A DNA stretch of 42,859 bases from JAUHWL01 sp964416385 (GTDB lineage Bacteria > Bacteroidota > Bacteroidia > Flavobacteriales > Schleiferiaceae). The position numbers and the translations under genes were made by a program. The stretch's first letter is position 1; each line of letters begins with the position of its first letter. The stretch lies in assembly GCA_964416385.1 (NCBI GenBank), contig CAYQDW010000016.1, positions 1 through 42,859 on the forward strand. The letters run 5' to 3'. This document shows, in pieces, positions 16,814 to 25,800 of this stretch. The notes below the pieces were generated by a model, which saw nothing but the letters and a program-made list of their open reading frames with translations, was not told the origin of the DNA and searched no databases.

Positions 16814-17275
16814 TTATTTTTTAGAAACCTTTGAGGTGGTTTCTTCTTTAACGGGCACAGTTTGTACCTGCTCTTTAGGCACAACTTTACCTTTAATAGT
16901 TAACGTGATGTTACCCGTTTTTGCATTGCTTGTTACCGTAATTGTCTTGTGAAAATTGCCCATGCGATTGGTGTCATAGTGTACCATAATCTCGCCAGAT
17001 TCTCCAGGGGCAATAGGGTTGCGTGTCCATTTTGGTGTAGTACATCCGCAACTTGCACGTACGTTTGTTAAGATTAATGGCTCTTTTCCTGTATTTGTAA
17101 AAACAAAAAGGCGATTGCCATCTGCACCTTGATCTATGGTGCCATAATCGATTACATTCTGTTCAAATTGAATCTCCGGTGCATTTGGATTTACCTCTTG
17201 TGGAACTTCAGTTTGTGCAAATAGGGAAGAAATTCCGAAAAGTGCGATTCCAGTGAGCATTAAGACTTTTTTCAT
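16814..17275 (-). CDS. Secreted DUF1573 protein
   Basis: 153 residues with a signal peptide ending near SLFAQ. The mature part is one DUF1573 domain, an immunoglobulin-like beta sandwich: FEQNVIDYGTIDQG, FVFTNTGKEPLIL, SCGCTTPKWTRNPI and HYDTNRMGNFHKTITV are the standard strands. The Cys-Gly-Cys in the middle is conserved in the family. Such proteins are common and abundant in Bacteroidota, and their role is unknown. A -7 promoter match lies at 17323-17330 and a strong terminator follows, so it looks like a single-gene transcript. Confidence 0.9.
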   Translation of the reverse strand: MKKVLMLTGIALFGISSLFAQTEVPQEVNPNAPEIQFEQNVIDYGTIDQGADGNRLFVFTNTGKEPLILTNVRASCGCTTPKWTRNPIAPGESGEIMVHYDTNRMGNFHKTITVTSNAKTGNITLTIKGKVVPKEQVQTVPVKEETTSKVSKK

Positions 17276-17322
17276 ATCGAAAATTTTATGTTTTATGAAT
17301 GATAATGTATCAAAAATCAGTC

Positions 17323-17330
17323 CAAAGGTA
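17323..17330 (-). promoter_or_regulatory. -7 promoter element for the DUF1573 gene
   Basis: TACCTTTG on the minus strand, an exact fit to TAnnTTTG, about 48 bases before the start codon at 17275. No -33 TTTG at the expected spacing. Confidence 0.45.
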
Positions 17331-17448
17331 ATGTTTATGTCTAATTATAAAAGTGCTTATGCGTGATTTGCAAGGCAGCAAAACTTATGGCTTAGTGCCA
17401 TATCATCAAAAATTAATCCTTTAATAGAAACAATTGTTGCAGGCGGTT

Positions 17449-17456
17449 TAACTTTG
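17449..17456 (+). promoter_or_regulatory. -7 promoter element for valS
   Basis: TAACTTTG, exact fit to TAnnTTTG, 25 bases before the valS ATG, giving a leader of roughly 18 bases. Confidence 0.5.
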
Positions 17457-17480
17457 ACGCCCTAATAGAAAAACGATCTC

Positions 17481-20120
17481 ATGTCGCAAGTACCTGGTGC
17501 ATATAATCCTTTAGAATTAGAAGGTAAATGGTATACATATTGGTTGGAGCAAAAATTCTTTCATGCCGTTCCAGATGAGCGCGAAAGCTATACGGTTGTA
17601 ATTCCTCCCCCAAATGTTACAGGAGTGTTGCACATGGGGCACATGCTTAATAATACCATTCAAGATGTGTTGGTAAGAAGGGCACGGCTGCAAGGTAAAA
17701 ATGCCTGCTGGGTACCGGGTACAGATCATGCCAGCATAGCTACAGAGGCGAAGGTTGTGGCTAAACTTAAGGCTGAAGGCATCAATAAATGGGATATTTC
17801 TAGAGATGATTTTATCGCGCACGCATGGGAATGGACTCATAAACATGGCGGCATCATTTTAGAACAGCTCAAAAAGTTAGGTGCCAGTTGTGATTGGGAC
17901 CGCACCGCCTTTACTATGGATGAAGTGCGCTATGAATCTGTTATTAATGTTTTTGTAGATCTATATCGAAAGGGGTTGATTTACCGTGGCTACCGGATGG
18001 TAAACTGGGATCCTGAAGCCAAAACCACCGTTAGTGACGAAGAGGTAAATCACATTGAGGTTCAAGGTAAGCTCTTCTATTTAAAATATCAGGTTGTAGA
18101 TAGCGATGAATTTCTCACCGTGGCAACCACACGGCCCGAAACTATATTTGGTGACGTTGCGGTATGCGTTAATCCAGAAGATGAGCGTTATCGCCATTTA
18201 AAAGGCAAAAAGGTGATAGTGCCTATTGTAAACCGCGAAGTGCCTATCATAGAAGACGCCTATGTTGATGTTGAATTTGGTACTGGGGCCTTGAAGATTA
18301 CCCCTGCACACGATGTTAACGATAAAGAAATAGGCGATAAGTACAAACTTCAGGTTCTTGATGTGCTCGATGACGCGGGTAAGCTAAATGAACATGGCTT
18401 GCACTATGCAGGTAAAGATCGTTTTGAAGTAAGAAAACAAATTGCCAGTGAGCTAGAAGCCAAAAATTTACTGGTAAAGGTAGAGGCATATACCTCTTCT
18501 GTTGGTACTTCTGAGCGTACAGGTGCCATAATAGAGCCAAAGCTAAGCTTGCAGTGGTTCTTGCGCATGAAAGATTTGGCCGCGCCGGCACTAGAACACG
18601 TCCTCAATGAAGACATCAAATTCTTTCCAAAAAAGTTTGTGAACACCTATCGCCATTGGATGGAAAATGTGCGCGATTGGAACATTAGTCGGCAATTGTA
18701 TTGGGGCCACCGCATACCCGCTTGGTTTTATGGTGATGGTGCTGATGATTATGTTGTGGCAGCTAACGCCGCAGAAGCTGTGCAATTGGCCTCGTCTATA
18801 ACAGGTAAAGAACTCTCTGCCACAGATTTAAAACAAGACGCTGATGTTCTTGATACGTGGTTTAGTAGTTGGTTGTGGCCGATTAGTGTTTTTGATGGTA
18901 TACGCAATCCCAACAATGAAGAGCTTAACTATTTCTACCCAACAAAAGTGTTGGTTACAGCGCCAGAAATTTTATTCTTCTGGGTTGCGCGCATGATTAT
19001 GGCAGGCTATGAATATCAAGGCCAAAAGCCATTTGACGCGGTTTATTTAACCGGTATTGTGCGTGATAAGCAAGGCCGCAAAATGAGCAAGAGCCTCGGC
19101 AATAGTCCAGATCCGCTAGACCTTATTGCAAGTTATGGCGCTGACGGTGTACGGGTGGGTATGCTCTTGAGCTCTCCCGCCGGTAATGACCTTTTGTTTG
19201 ATGAGGACCTTTGCAAACAAGGCAGCTTTTTCGCCAATAAAGTATGGAATGCCATGCGCTTGGTTAAGATGTGGGAGGTTGATGAGAACGCAGCACAGCC
19301 AGAACATGCAGCAACGGCTATAAAATGGTTTGAAAACCGCTTAAACCAAGCGCTTATTTCTCTTGAAGATAGCTTTGATAAGTACCGCATGAGCGAAAGC
19401 TTGATGACAGTATATAAATTGGTGTGGGATGATTTCTGTAGCTGGTTTTTAGAAGCTATAAAACCAGACTATGGCACCCCAATAGATGGGGTAACCTATA
19501 CACGTACAATTGCTTTTTTTGAGGATTTACTCAAGGTTATGCATCCATTTATGCCATTTATTACAGAAGAGATTTGGCATTTACTCCGCGAAAGAAATCA
19601 AGGCCAAACCATCATGTTTGAACCTTGGCCCATTGGCGGAGCGGTTGATGAAGACATTTTACAAGGGTTTGCTTATTTGGAAGAAGCAATCATGGCCATC
19701 AGAACCTTGCGCAAAGAGAAAAATATCAACCTTAAAGAAAAGCTGGCATTATTTGTTCTTAAAGGAAGTAATTACAGAAGCGATATGGACGCCTTGCTTT
19801 GCCGCTTAGGACATACACAGCCCATAGAGGTGATTTCAAAAGAATTAGATGATGCTTTTTCCTTTCGCGTAGGCGCAACGGTTTATTTCATTCCTGCGCA
19901 GGGGTTAATAAACGTTGAAGAAGAAATTGCGCGTCTTGAAAAAGAATTAGAATACCAAAAAGGCTTTTTAAACGCAGTTTCTAAAAAATTAAGTAATGAG
20001 CGGTTTGTGCAAAATGCACCCGAAGCAGTGGTGGCCATAGAACGCAAAAAACAAGCAGATGCAGAGGCTAAGGTATCTGCCATATCCGAGCAACTGCAAA
20101 AATTAAAAGCTACCAATTAA
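17481..20120 (+). CDS. valS: Valyl-tRNA synthetase
   Basis: 879 residues, full length. It charges tRNA-Val in the cytoplasm. Class I signatures are HMGH at 51-54 in PPPNVTGVLHMGH and KMSKS at about 534-538. ATTRPETIFGD marks the CP1 editing domain; the anticodon-binding domain has MPFITEEIWH; the C-terminal 65 residues form a coiled-coil arm (EEEIARLEKELEYQKG...ISEQLQKLK). There is no T-box or other long leader: the promoter-like box is only 25 bases upstream. Its stop codon overlaps the stop of the opposing thioesterase-like gene. Confidence 0.98.
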   Translation: MSQVPGAYNPLELEGKWYTYWLEQKFFHAVPDERESYTVVIPPPNVTGVLHMGHMLNNTIQDVLVRRARLQGKNACWVPGTDHASIATEAKVVAKLKAEGINKWDISRDDFIAHAWEWTHKHGGIILEQLKKLGASCDWDRTAFTMDEVRYESVINVFVDLYRKGLIYRGYRMVNWDPEAKTTVSDEEVNHIEVQGKLFYLKYQVVDSDEFLTVATTRPETIFGDVAVCVNPEDERYRHLKGKKVIVPIVNREVPIIEDAYVDVEFGTGALKITPAHDVNDKEIGDKYKLQVLDVLDDAGKLNEHGLHYAGKDRFEVRKQIASELEAKNLLVKVEAYTSSVGTSERTGAIIEPKLSLQWFLRMKDLAAPALEHVLNEDIKFFPKKFVNTYRHWMENVRDWNISRQLYWGHRIPAWFYGDGADDYVVAANAAEAVQLASSITGKELSATDLKQDADVLDTWFSSWLWPISVFDGIRNPNNEELNYFYPTKVLVTAPEILFFWVARMIMAGYEYQGQKPFDAVYLTGIVRDKQGRKMSKSLGNSPDPLDLIASYGADGVRVGMLLSSPAGNDLLFDEDLCKQGSFFANKVWNAMRLVKMWEVDENAAQPEHAATAIKWFENRLNQALISLEDSFDKYRMSESLMTVYKLVWDDFCSWFLEAIKPDYGTPIDGVTYTRTIAFFEDLLKVMHPFMPFITEEIWHLLRERNQGQTIMFEPWPIGGAVDEDILQGFAYLEEAIMAIRTLRKEKNINLKEKLALFVLKGSNYRSDMDALLCRLGHTQPIEVISKELDDAFSFRVGATVYFIPAQGLINVEEEIARLEKELEYQKGFLNAVSKKLSNERFVQNAPEAVVAIERKKQADAEAKVSAISEQLQKLKATN

Positions 20121-20506
20121 GCTGCTTCTTGATTAAAAACAGCTTTAAAAGCATATGAGGCCCGGCAAACACGTTTTGTGCTTTTGTCGGGTCTAATTTT
20201 TCTAACAAATATTTTTAGCAAAACAGTTCTGCGATCTATCTCATAGAAGCGCGCGTCCAGCTCTAGAAAATCACCTGCACTGGCTGTTTCATATAACTTA
20301 AAGGAAACTTCTAGCAAGTCTTTTTTGTACTCTGGTGCCACTTTGGCGAGGCAATTAGCAGGCTCTTCTTGGGCATTTTCTATCAGTTTTAAGAGAACCA
20401 TTAAATTCAAACGCCCATTTGCATCGCAGTTTGCTGTTGTTACGCAATAGGTTGTTACATATTTGTTTTGGGCGCACTTTTTTATTTCTGCTAATAGATT
20501 TTTCAT
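20117..20506 (-). CDS. Hotdog-fold acyl-CoA thioesterase-like protein
   Basis: 129 residues from the ATG at 20506. The segment TTANCDANGRLNLMVLLKLIENAQEE follows the hotdog pattern of an Asx-rich turn and glycine before the long central helix; the later strands LEVSFKLYETASAGDFLELDARFYEID and TVLLKIFVRK complete the sheet. The likely activity is hydrolysis of a small acyl-CoA or acyl-ACP, but catalytic residues are not certain. The start codon lies 16 bases after the terminator of the structured RNA upstream, so its transcript must pass through that terminator or start inside it. Its stop (20117-20119) overlaps that of valS. Confidence 0.7.
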   Translation of the reverse strand: MKNLLAEIKKCAQNKYVTTYCVTTANCDANGRLNLMVLLKLIENAQEEPANCLAKVAPEYKKDLLEVSFKLYETASAGDFLELDARFYEIDRRTVLLKIFVRKIRPDKSTKRVCRASYAFKAVFNQEAA

Positions 20507-20522
20507 CGCTGTTTGTGTAAAC

Positions 20523-20558
20523 AAAAAAAGGTGCTTCCTTTTTGTGGAAGCACCTTTT
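20523..20558 (-). terminator. Strong intrinsic terminator ending the structured RNA
   Basis: On the minus strand, AAAAGGTGCTTCC (20558-20546) pairs perfectly with GGAAGCACCTTTT (20538-20526) around a 7-base loop, and the T run continues to 20523. The 13-bp stem is the strongest terminator in the window. It stands just before the thioesterase-like gene, which makes it either the end of a small RNA or an attenuator. Confidence 0.9.
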
Positions 20559-20690
20559 GGTTATGATTTAATCTTCTTTTACGTGTGTGTTATAGCGCTT
20601 CCTTTTTTATACAAACACACGCAAGCATCCACAAATTGTGTTTGCGGTTGTTGCGATTTGATTTTTGTGTTTGTACTTGAAGCATAGAAT
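20523..20690 (-). ncRNA. Structured small RNA or attenuator leader, family unassigned
   Basis: The 200-base gap between two minus-strand genes holds a promoter-like box (20691-20698), then a rod of nested helices: 20679-20683 with 20597-20601 (5 bp), 20666-20675 with 20610-20619 (10 bp), 20651-20655 with 20620-20624 (5 bp), and 20641-20647 with 20629-20635 (7 bp, one G-U) around a 5-base loop. A 10-base bulge (20656-20665) is on the 5' side. The G-U pair would be an A-C mismatch on the plus strand, which points to minus-strand transcription. The transcript of about 165 bases ends in a strong terminator. A 6S-type RNA (Rfam has a Bacteroidota family, 6S-Flavo) or a cis-regulatory leader are both possible; I could not compare with a covariance model. 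Confidence 0.6.
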
Positions 20691-20698
20691 CAAAAGTA
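20691..20698 (-). promoter_or_regulatory. -7 promoter element for the structured RNA
   Basis: TACTTTTG on the minus strand, an exact TAnnTTTG match. Transcription would begin near 20684-20686, just at the outer helix of the RNA. No -33 TTTG at ordinary spacing. Confidence 0.45.
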
Positions 20699-20725
20699 AT
20701 AAATCAATTTACATATATGCTGCTC

Positions 20726-22672
20726 TCAATCCTTTTTAGAAACACTTTTCCGTTTCCAATTCAAATAAGCCTCCCAGAGTTGTGCTGATGAATTTGAATT
20801 TTGTTGAATGATAGTATGCAAATCAGTGAGGTATGTGGGCTGCTCTATCTTGCCAAATTCAACGAGAATGGCAGTGCCGAGCTGTTGGTACTTTTGATAG
20901 GTAACCGTGTGCGATACCAGATTTAATGCACCCAATGCCGCACGTATATTTTTTTGCTGAAAGTAAATCTCAGCCTTGCCAAGAGCAGCCATGTAGAATC
21001 TTGGCGAAATTTCAAGCGCTTGGTCATATTGCGCTAAGGCCAAGTCATACTTGCGTTGAAATTTATAAACATCACCCAACTGCTTTATGGTGTTCATGTG
21101 GTATGGTGATAGCCGCAACGCTTCTTTAAAGTCGCTTTCTGCCTGCGGAAGTTGTTGCTTGGCGAGGTGACCCAACCCTGTAAAATACAGCATTGGGGTG
21201 TTGTAAATATCCACATCAAAAAAGTTGTTTTGCGCGGCAGTGCCAAAATTTAGCATACCAACTGGGTTTTTACTCAGATAGGCATCAACGGCTTTTGCGG
21301 CATTGCGCTCTCCACGAATTCTGTGGCTGGCAATCCAAAATCCTAAAAATGCGAGCAACAGTATGGCACTGTTAAGCACCTTGGGTTGCAACATAAAAAG
21401 CGGCTTTTTTAAAATTTCTTCCTCTTCAGCAAGCCTTAATGCTTCGGCTACCAACAAGACCAACAACCCCACAACAACAGGCCGTTCAATAGGGAATTCA
21501 CCCAAACCATATAACGCAAAAGCGATAAGTCCAAAAATGCTGGCCATTGCATAGTTGCGTTTTTCGCCATCGGTATGATTTAAAAGTTTTACGCCAATAA
21601 ATAAGAGTAGTAATTGAAAAGCAGCCAAAGCAATCCATGCAGGGATACCCATTTCAGATAATACCCAAAGCATGTCATTATGAGGGCGGATGATGTTGGT
21701 TTGGCCTTCCATAACACTTTGATTGGTGCCCCTAAGGCCATATTTCGGAAAATTCACTTTCCAGTTTCCGGCGCCAATGCCAGTAACAGGATGCTCCTTA
21801 GCCATCTCTATGCTGCTGTTCCAATAAAATAAACGGGTGTCTATATTACTTCTGTTCAATACTTTTTCTGCATTGTTGCCAACCAGAAAAAAGGAAGCAA
21901 TTAGTATGGCAAAAATACCGGTACCCAAACCGATGTATTTTAATTGTTGGTTGTCTTTTTGTTTGCTAAGCAATTGCAATAGCACGGTAACCGCAACACC
22001 ACCTGCAAAGCCTATCCAAACCCCGCGGGTACGCAAAAAGGCGATTTCAAGCACAGCTAATCCCAATGTGCCGAGAGATAAGTATTTCCAAAAGGTGTTA
22101 TGCATCCTACTGCCTAGGTATAAAAAAGGTACAGACAAGAGCAGGGCAGATGCGGCTAAATTTTTATGGCTGAAGAGCCCTTGCACGGCATAGATATCCT
22201 CAAATCCTTTTTTTCCGGCCAGGTGATTGCTCCAATCGGGTAAAATACTCAGGGCGCTAATGGCTCCGAAAAGCACACCGCCATACACAAGTGCGCTAAA
22301 CTTTAACAGACCATTGCGCAAAAGCTGAAACGTTAGTAAAATATAACCCAAGAAAAATGCATTTCGACCAAAGGTGGCCCAAAATTCACTTTTGATTAAG
22401 GCCGTAGAATAGCCTGCAAAATGCCAAAGTACAAACAACGAAATTGCCGCTATAGTAATTATAAAAGGAAAAGGCTTTGTTTTTTTGGTAAACAAGATGA
22501 GCGTTGCCAAGAGTGCGCTTAGACCAAGCAGTGCTAGCCTCGGGAAATATCCTGCATCTTGAACCTGTTTTTCGTAAACGAGAAAAACTAAAGGCATAAT
22601 GGCCCATGTAATGATGTAGATGTAATCAAAAACGGGGTTGTGTTGTTGTGTTGATGTAGACTTTTTTGCCAT
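20726..22672 (-). CDS. O-antigen ligase/polymerase family protein with TPR domain
   Basis: 648 residues. Residues about 15-440 hold about eleven membrane helices. The Wzy_C/WaaL domain is marked by EHPVTGIGAGNWKVNFP (293-309) and RPHNDMLWVLSEMG (329-342), the large periplasmic loop with the histidine important in ligases. After about residue 470 the protein is soluble with two or three tetratricopeptide repeats (TGLGHLAKQQLPQAESDFKEAL, LGDVYKFQRKYDLALAQYDQAL). Such proteins ligate or polymerise surface polysaccharide, or glycosylate proteins. No other sugar genes are nearby, so the substrate is open. Confidence 0.88.
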   Translation of the reverse strand: MAKKSTSTQQHNPVFDYIYIITWAIMPLVFLVYEKQVQDAGYFPRLALLGLSALLATLILFTKKTKPFPFIITIAAISLFVLWHFAGYSTALIKSEFWATFGRNAFFLGYILLTFQLLRNGLLKFSALVYGGVLFGAISALSILPDWSNHLAGKKGFEDIYAVQGLFSHKNLAASALLLSVPFLYLGSRMHNTFWKYLSLGTLGLAVLEIAFLRTRGVWIGFAGGVAVTVLLQLLSKQKDNQQLKYIGLGTGIFAILIASFFLVGNNAEKVLNRSNIDTRLFYWNSSIEMAKEHPVTGIGAGNWKVNFPKYGLRGTNQSVMEGQTNIIRPHNDMLWVLSEMGIPAWIALAAFQLLLLFIGVKLLNHTDGEKRNYAMASIFGLIAFALYGLGEFPIERPVVVGLLVLLVAEALRLAEEEEILKKPLFMLQPKVLNSAILLLAFLGFWIASHRIRGERNAAKAVDAYLSKNPVGMLNFGTAAQNNFFDVDIYNTPMLYFTGLGHLAKQQLPQAESDFKEALRLSPYHMNTIKQLGDVYKFQRKYDLALAQYDQALEISPRFYMAALGKAEIYFQQKNIRAALGALNLVSHTVTYQKYQQLGTAILVEFGKIEQPTYLTDLHTIIQQNSNSSAQLWEAYLNWKRKSVSKKD

Positions 22673-22788
22673 GACTAACGCACTTACAGATGGTTGCTAA
22701 AGTAGCTAATCACACAACGATTTGAAATTTTGAATTGATAACCCTGTGTTTTATTCATTTTCTAAAAAAACAAGATATCTTAATCAAC

Positions 22789-22796
22789 TATCTTTG
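22789..22796 (+). promoter_or_regulatory. -7 promoter element for icmF
   Basis: TATCTTTG, exact TAnnTTTG match, 26 bases before the icmF ATG. The gap between the O-antigen ligase gene and icmF is only about 150 bases, and no cobalamin riboswitch is visible in it. Confidence 0.5.
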
Positions 22797-22821
22797 CCCT
22801 CCCTAAAATTTACCCATTCTG

Positions 22822-25800
22822 ATGCAAAATCCAACGCCCTACATCCCCAAGAATAAGGTACGTATTGTTACTGCTGCAAGTCTTTTTGATGGACATGATG
22901 CCGCCATAAATATCATGCGCAGAATTATTCAAAGCACCGGTTGTGAGGTTATTCATCTTGGTCATGACCGCAGTGTAGAAGAAGTTGTAAACTGTGCCAT
23001 ACAAGAAGATGCTAATGCCATTGCCATGACGAGCTATCAAGGTGGGCACATGGAATATTTTAAATACATGTATGATTTGCTCAAGGAGAAAGGCGCTGGG
23101 CATATCAAAATTTTTGGAGGTGGAGGTGGTACCATCTTACCCGAAGAGATTCAAGAGCTACACGCCTATGGCATAACAAGAATTTATCACCCCGATGATG
23201 GCCGTGCAATGGGTCTACAGGGCATGATTAATGATTTGGTGCAAAAGAGCGACTATGCCATCGGAAAAGAAGATACCATAGACCTTAAAACACTTACGCC
23301 AGATCATGTACCAGCTTTAGCACGTGCCATTTCTATTGCAGAGAATTATCATGATGACCGTGCAGAAAAGTTGGGAGAGATTCACCAAAAGGCAGCCCAA
23401 ATAGATGTGCCGGTATTGGGGATTACGGGTACGGGTGGCGCAGGTAAATCGTCTTTGGTAGATGAATTGGTGCGTAGGTTCTTGATTGATTTTACGGATA
23501 AACGGATGGCGGTTATTTCTGTAGATCCAAGTAAACGCAAAACGGGCGGGGCGCTGCTGGGCGATAGAATCCGGATGAATGCCATAAAAAATGACCGCGT
23601 ATATATGCGCAGTTTGGCAACACGACAAAGTAACTTAGCGCTTAGTGCGCATGTAAAAGATGCCATTGCCATCCTCAAAGTTGCGGGCTTTGATTTGATC
23701 GTGCTTGAAACTTCCGGAATTGGCCAAAGTGATACGGAAATTTTAGACCATAGCGATGTTAGTTTATACGTGATGACCCCAGAATATGGCGCCGCCACGC
23801 AGCTAGAAAAAATTGACATGCTGGATTTTGCGGATCTCATAGCCCTTAACAAATTTGACAAACGCGGGGCATTAGACGCCCTTCGCGATGTGAAAAAGCA
23901 ATACCAGCGCAACCATAATTTGTGGGATCAAGATCCAGATGCCATGCCTGTATATGGCACCATTGCCAGTCAGTTTAATGATCCAGGCACCAATCAGCTT
24001 TATAAGGCCATTATGGATACGTTGGTGGAAAAGGCAAATGCAACCTTAAAAAGCACGTTTGCCATTACTGATGAAATGAGCGAAAAGATTTTCATCATCC
24101 CCCCAAAACGTACACGCTATCTCAGTGAAATTGCAGAAAATAACCGCCATTATGATGCGTGGGCGGCAAGTCAGGCAGAAGTTGCTGATAAGCTTTACGC
24201 CATTCAGCGCACCATAGAAACGGTGGCAGAAGAAGACCTTAAAAAAGTGTTGTTGGCGGAGTTTGACCGCATTAAGCTAGATCTAGATCCGCATAATTTG
24301 CAGCTTATAGAAAATTGGCCAACAGAGGCCAAGCGCTACCAAGATGAGTTCTACAAGTTCATGGTGCGCGATAAAGAAATTAAAATTCAAACCCATACCG
24401 AAAGTTTAAGCCATTCTCAAATCCCCAAAGTGGCAACCCCTAAATACCGTAGTTGGGGCGATATTTTGCGTTGGTTGCTGCAAGAAAATGTACCCGGACA
24501 GTTTCCTTTTACCGCAGGTATTTATCCCTTTAAAAGAGAGGGCGAAGATCCCACGCGTATGTTTGCCGGAGAAGGCGGCCCAGAACGTACCAACAAGCGC
24601 TTTCATTATGTGAGTTTGGGTATGCCAGCCAAAAGGCTGAGTACAGCCTTTGATAGCGTAACACTTTATGGCAATGATCCAGATTACAGGCCAGACATAT
24701 ATGGTAAAATTGGTAATAGCGGAGTGAGTATTTGTTGCCTAGACGATGCCAAAAAACTTTATTCTGGCTTTCATTTAACTGACCCTAAAACTTCGGTGAG
24801 TATGACCATTAATGGCCCGGCACCAATGCTTTTAGGCTTTTTTATGAATGCAGCCATAGACCAAGAATGTGAGCTGTACATTAAAGCAAATGGACTAGAA
24901 GCTGAGGTTGAGAAAGTTCTTAAGGCCAAATGGGAAGACCAAGGTTTAGTTCGTCCGAAGTATCAAGGCGATCTGCCACAGGGTAATGATGGCTTAGGTT
25001 TAATGCTGTTAGGTACTACAGGCGATGAGGTTCTGCCAAAAGAAGTTTACCAAAACATCAAGGCGCGTACACTTGCAAGTGTGCGCGGTACTGTGCAAGC
25101 AGATATTTTAAAAGAAGATCAAGCGCAAAATACCTGCATCTTTAGTACAGAATTTGCGTTACGGTTAATGGGCGATGTACAGAGTTATTTCATCGACCAA
25201 AATGTGCGCAATTTTTATTCAGTCTCCATCAGTGGATATCACATCGCAGAGGCAGGCGCCAATCCTATTACACAGCTTGCATTTACCCTTGCCAATGGCT
25301 TTACATATGTAGAGTATTATCTCAGTAGGGGTATGGATATTAACAAGTTTGCACCCAACTTAAGTTTCTTCTTTAGTAACGGCATAGACCCAGAATACGC
25401 AGTTATTGGCCGCGTAGCCCGTAGAATTTGGGCCAAAGCCATGAAGCAAAAGTATGGTGCCGATGCCCGCAGCCAAATGTTGAAATATCACATCCAAACC
25501 AGTGGACGTAGTTTACATGCCCAAGAAATAGATTTTAACGACATACGCACAACCTTACAGGCGCTGTATGCCATCTATGATAATTGCAACAGCCTACATA
25601 CCAACGCTTATGATGAGGCCATAACCACACCTACAGAAGAAAGTGTGCGTAGAGCGATGGCGATACAGCTTATCATTAACAAAGAATTGGGTTTAGCCAA
25701 AAATGAGAACCCGCTACAAGGGTCATTCATTATTGATGAACTCACAGATTTGGTAGAAGAGGCTGTTTTGCTAGAATTTGACCGCATAACTGAGCGTGGC

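Noticed and set aside
20590..20685. A 31-codon ORF on the minus strand inside the structured RNA, considered as an attenuation leader peptide
   Set aside because: Its ATG lies at the predicted transcription start, there is no run of regulatory codons, and the bases are better explained by the nested helices.
20595..20690. Signal recognition particle RNA, because of a GGAAGC segment in the rod
   Set aside because: The GGAAGC segment is in the closing stem, not beside an apical GNRA-type tetraloop, and the conserved SRP internal loop is absent.
22673..22821. Cobalamin riboswitch upstream of icmF
   Set aside because: The gap is only about 150 bases and shows no B12-box-like conserved core or long helices.
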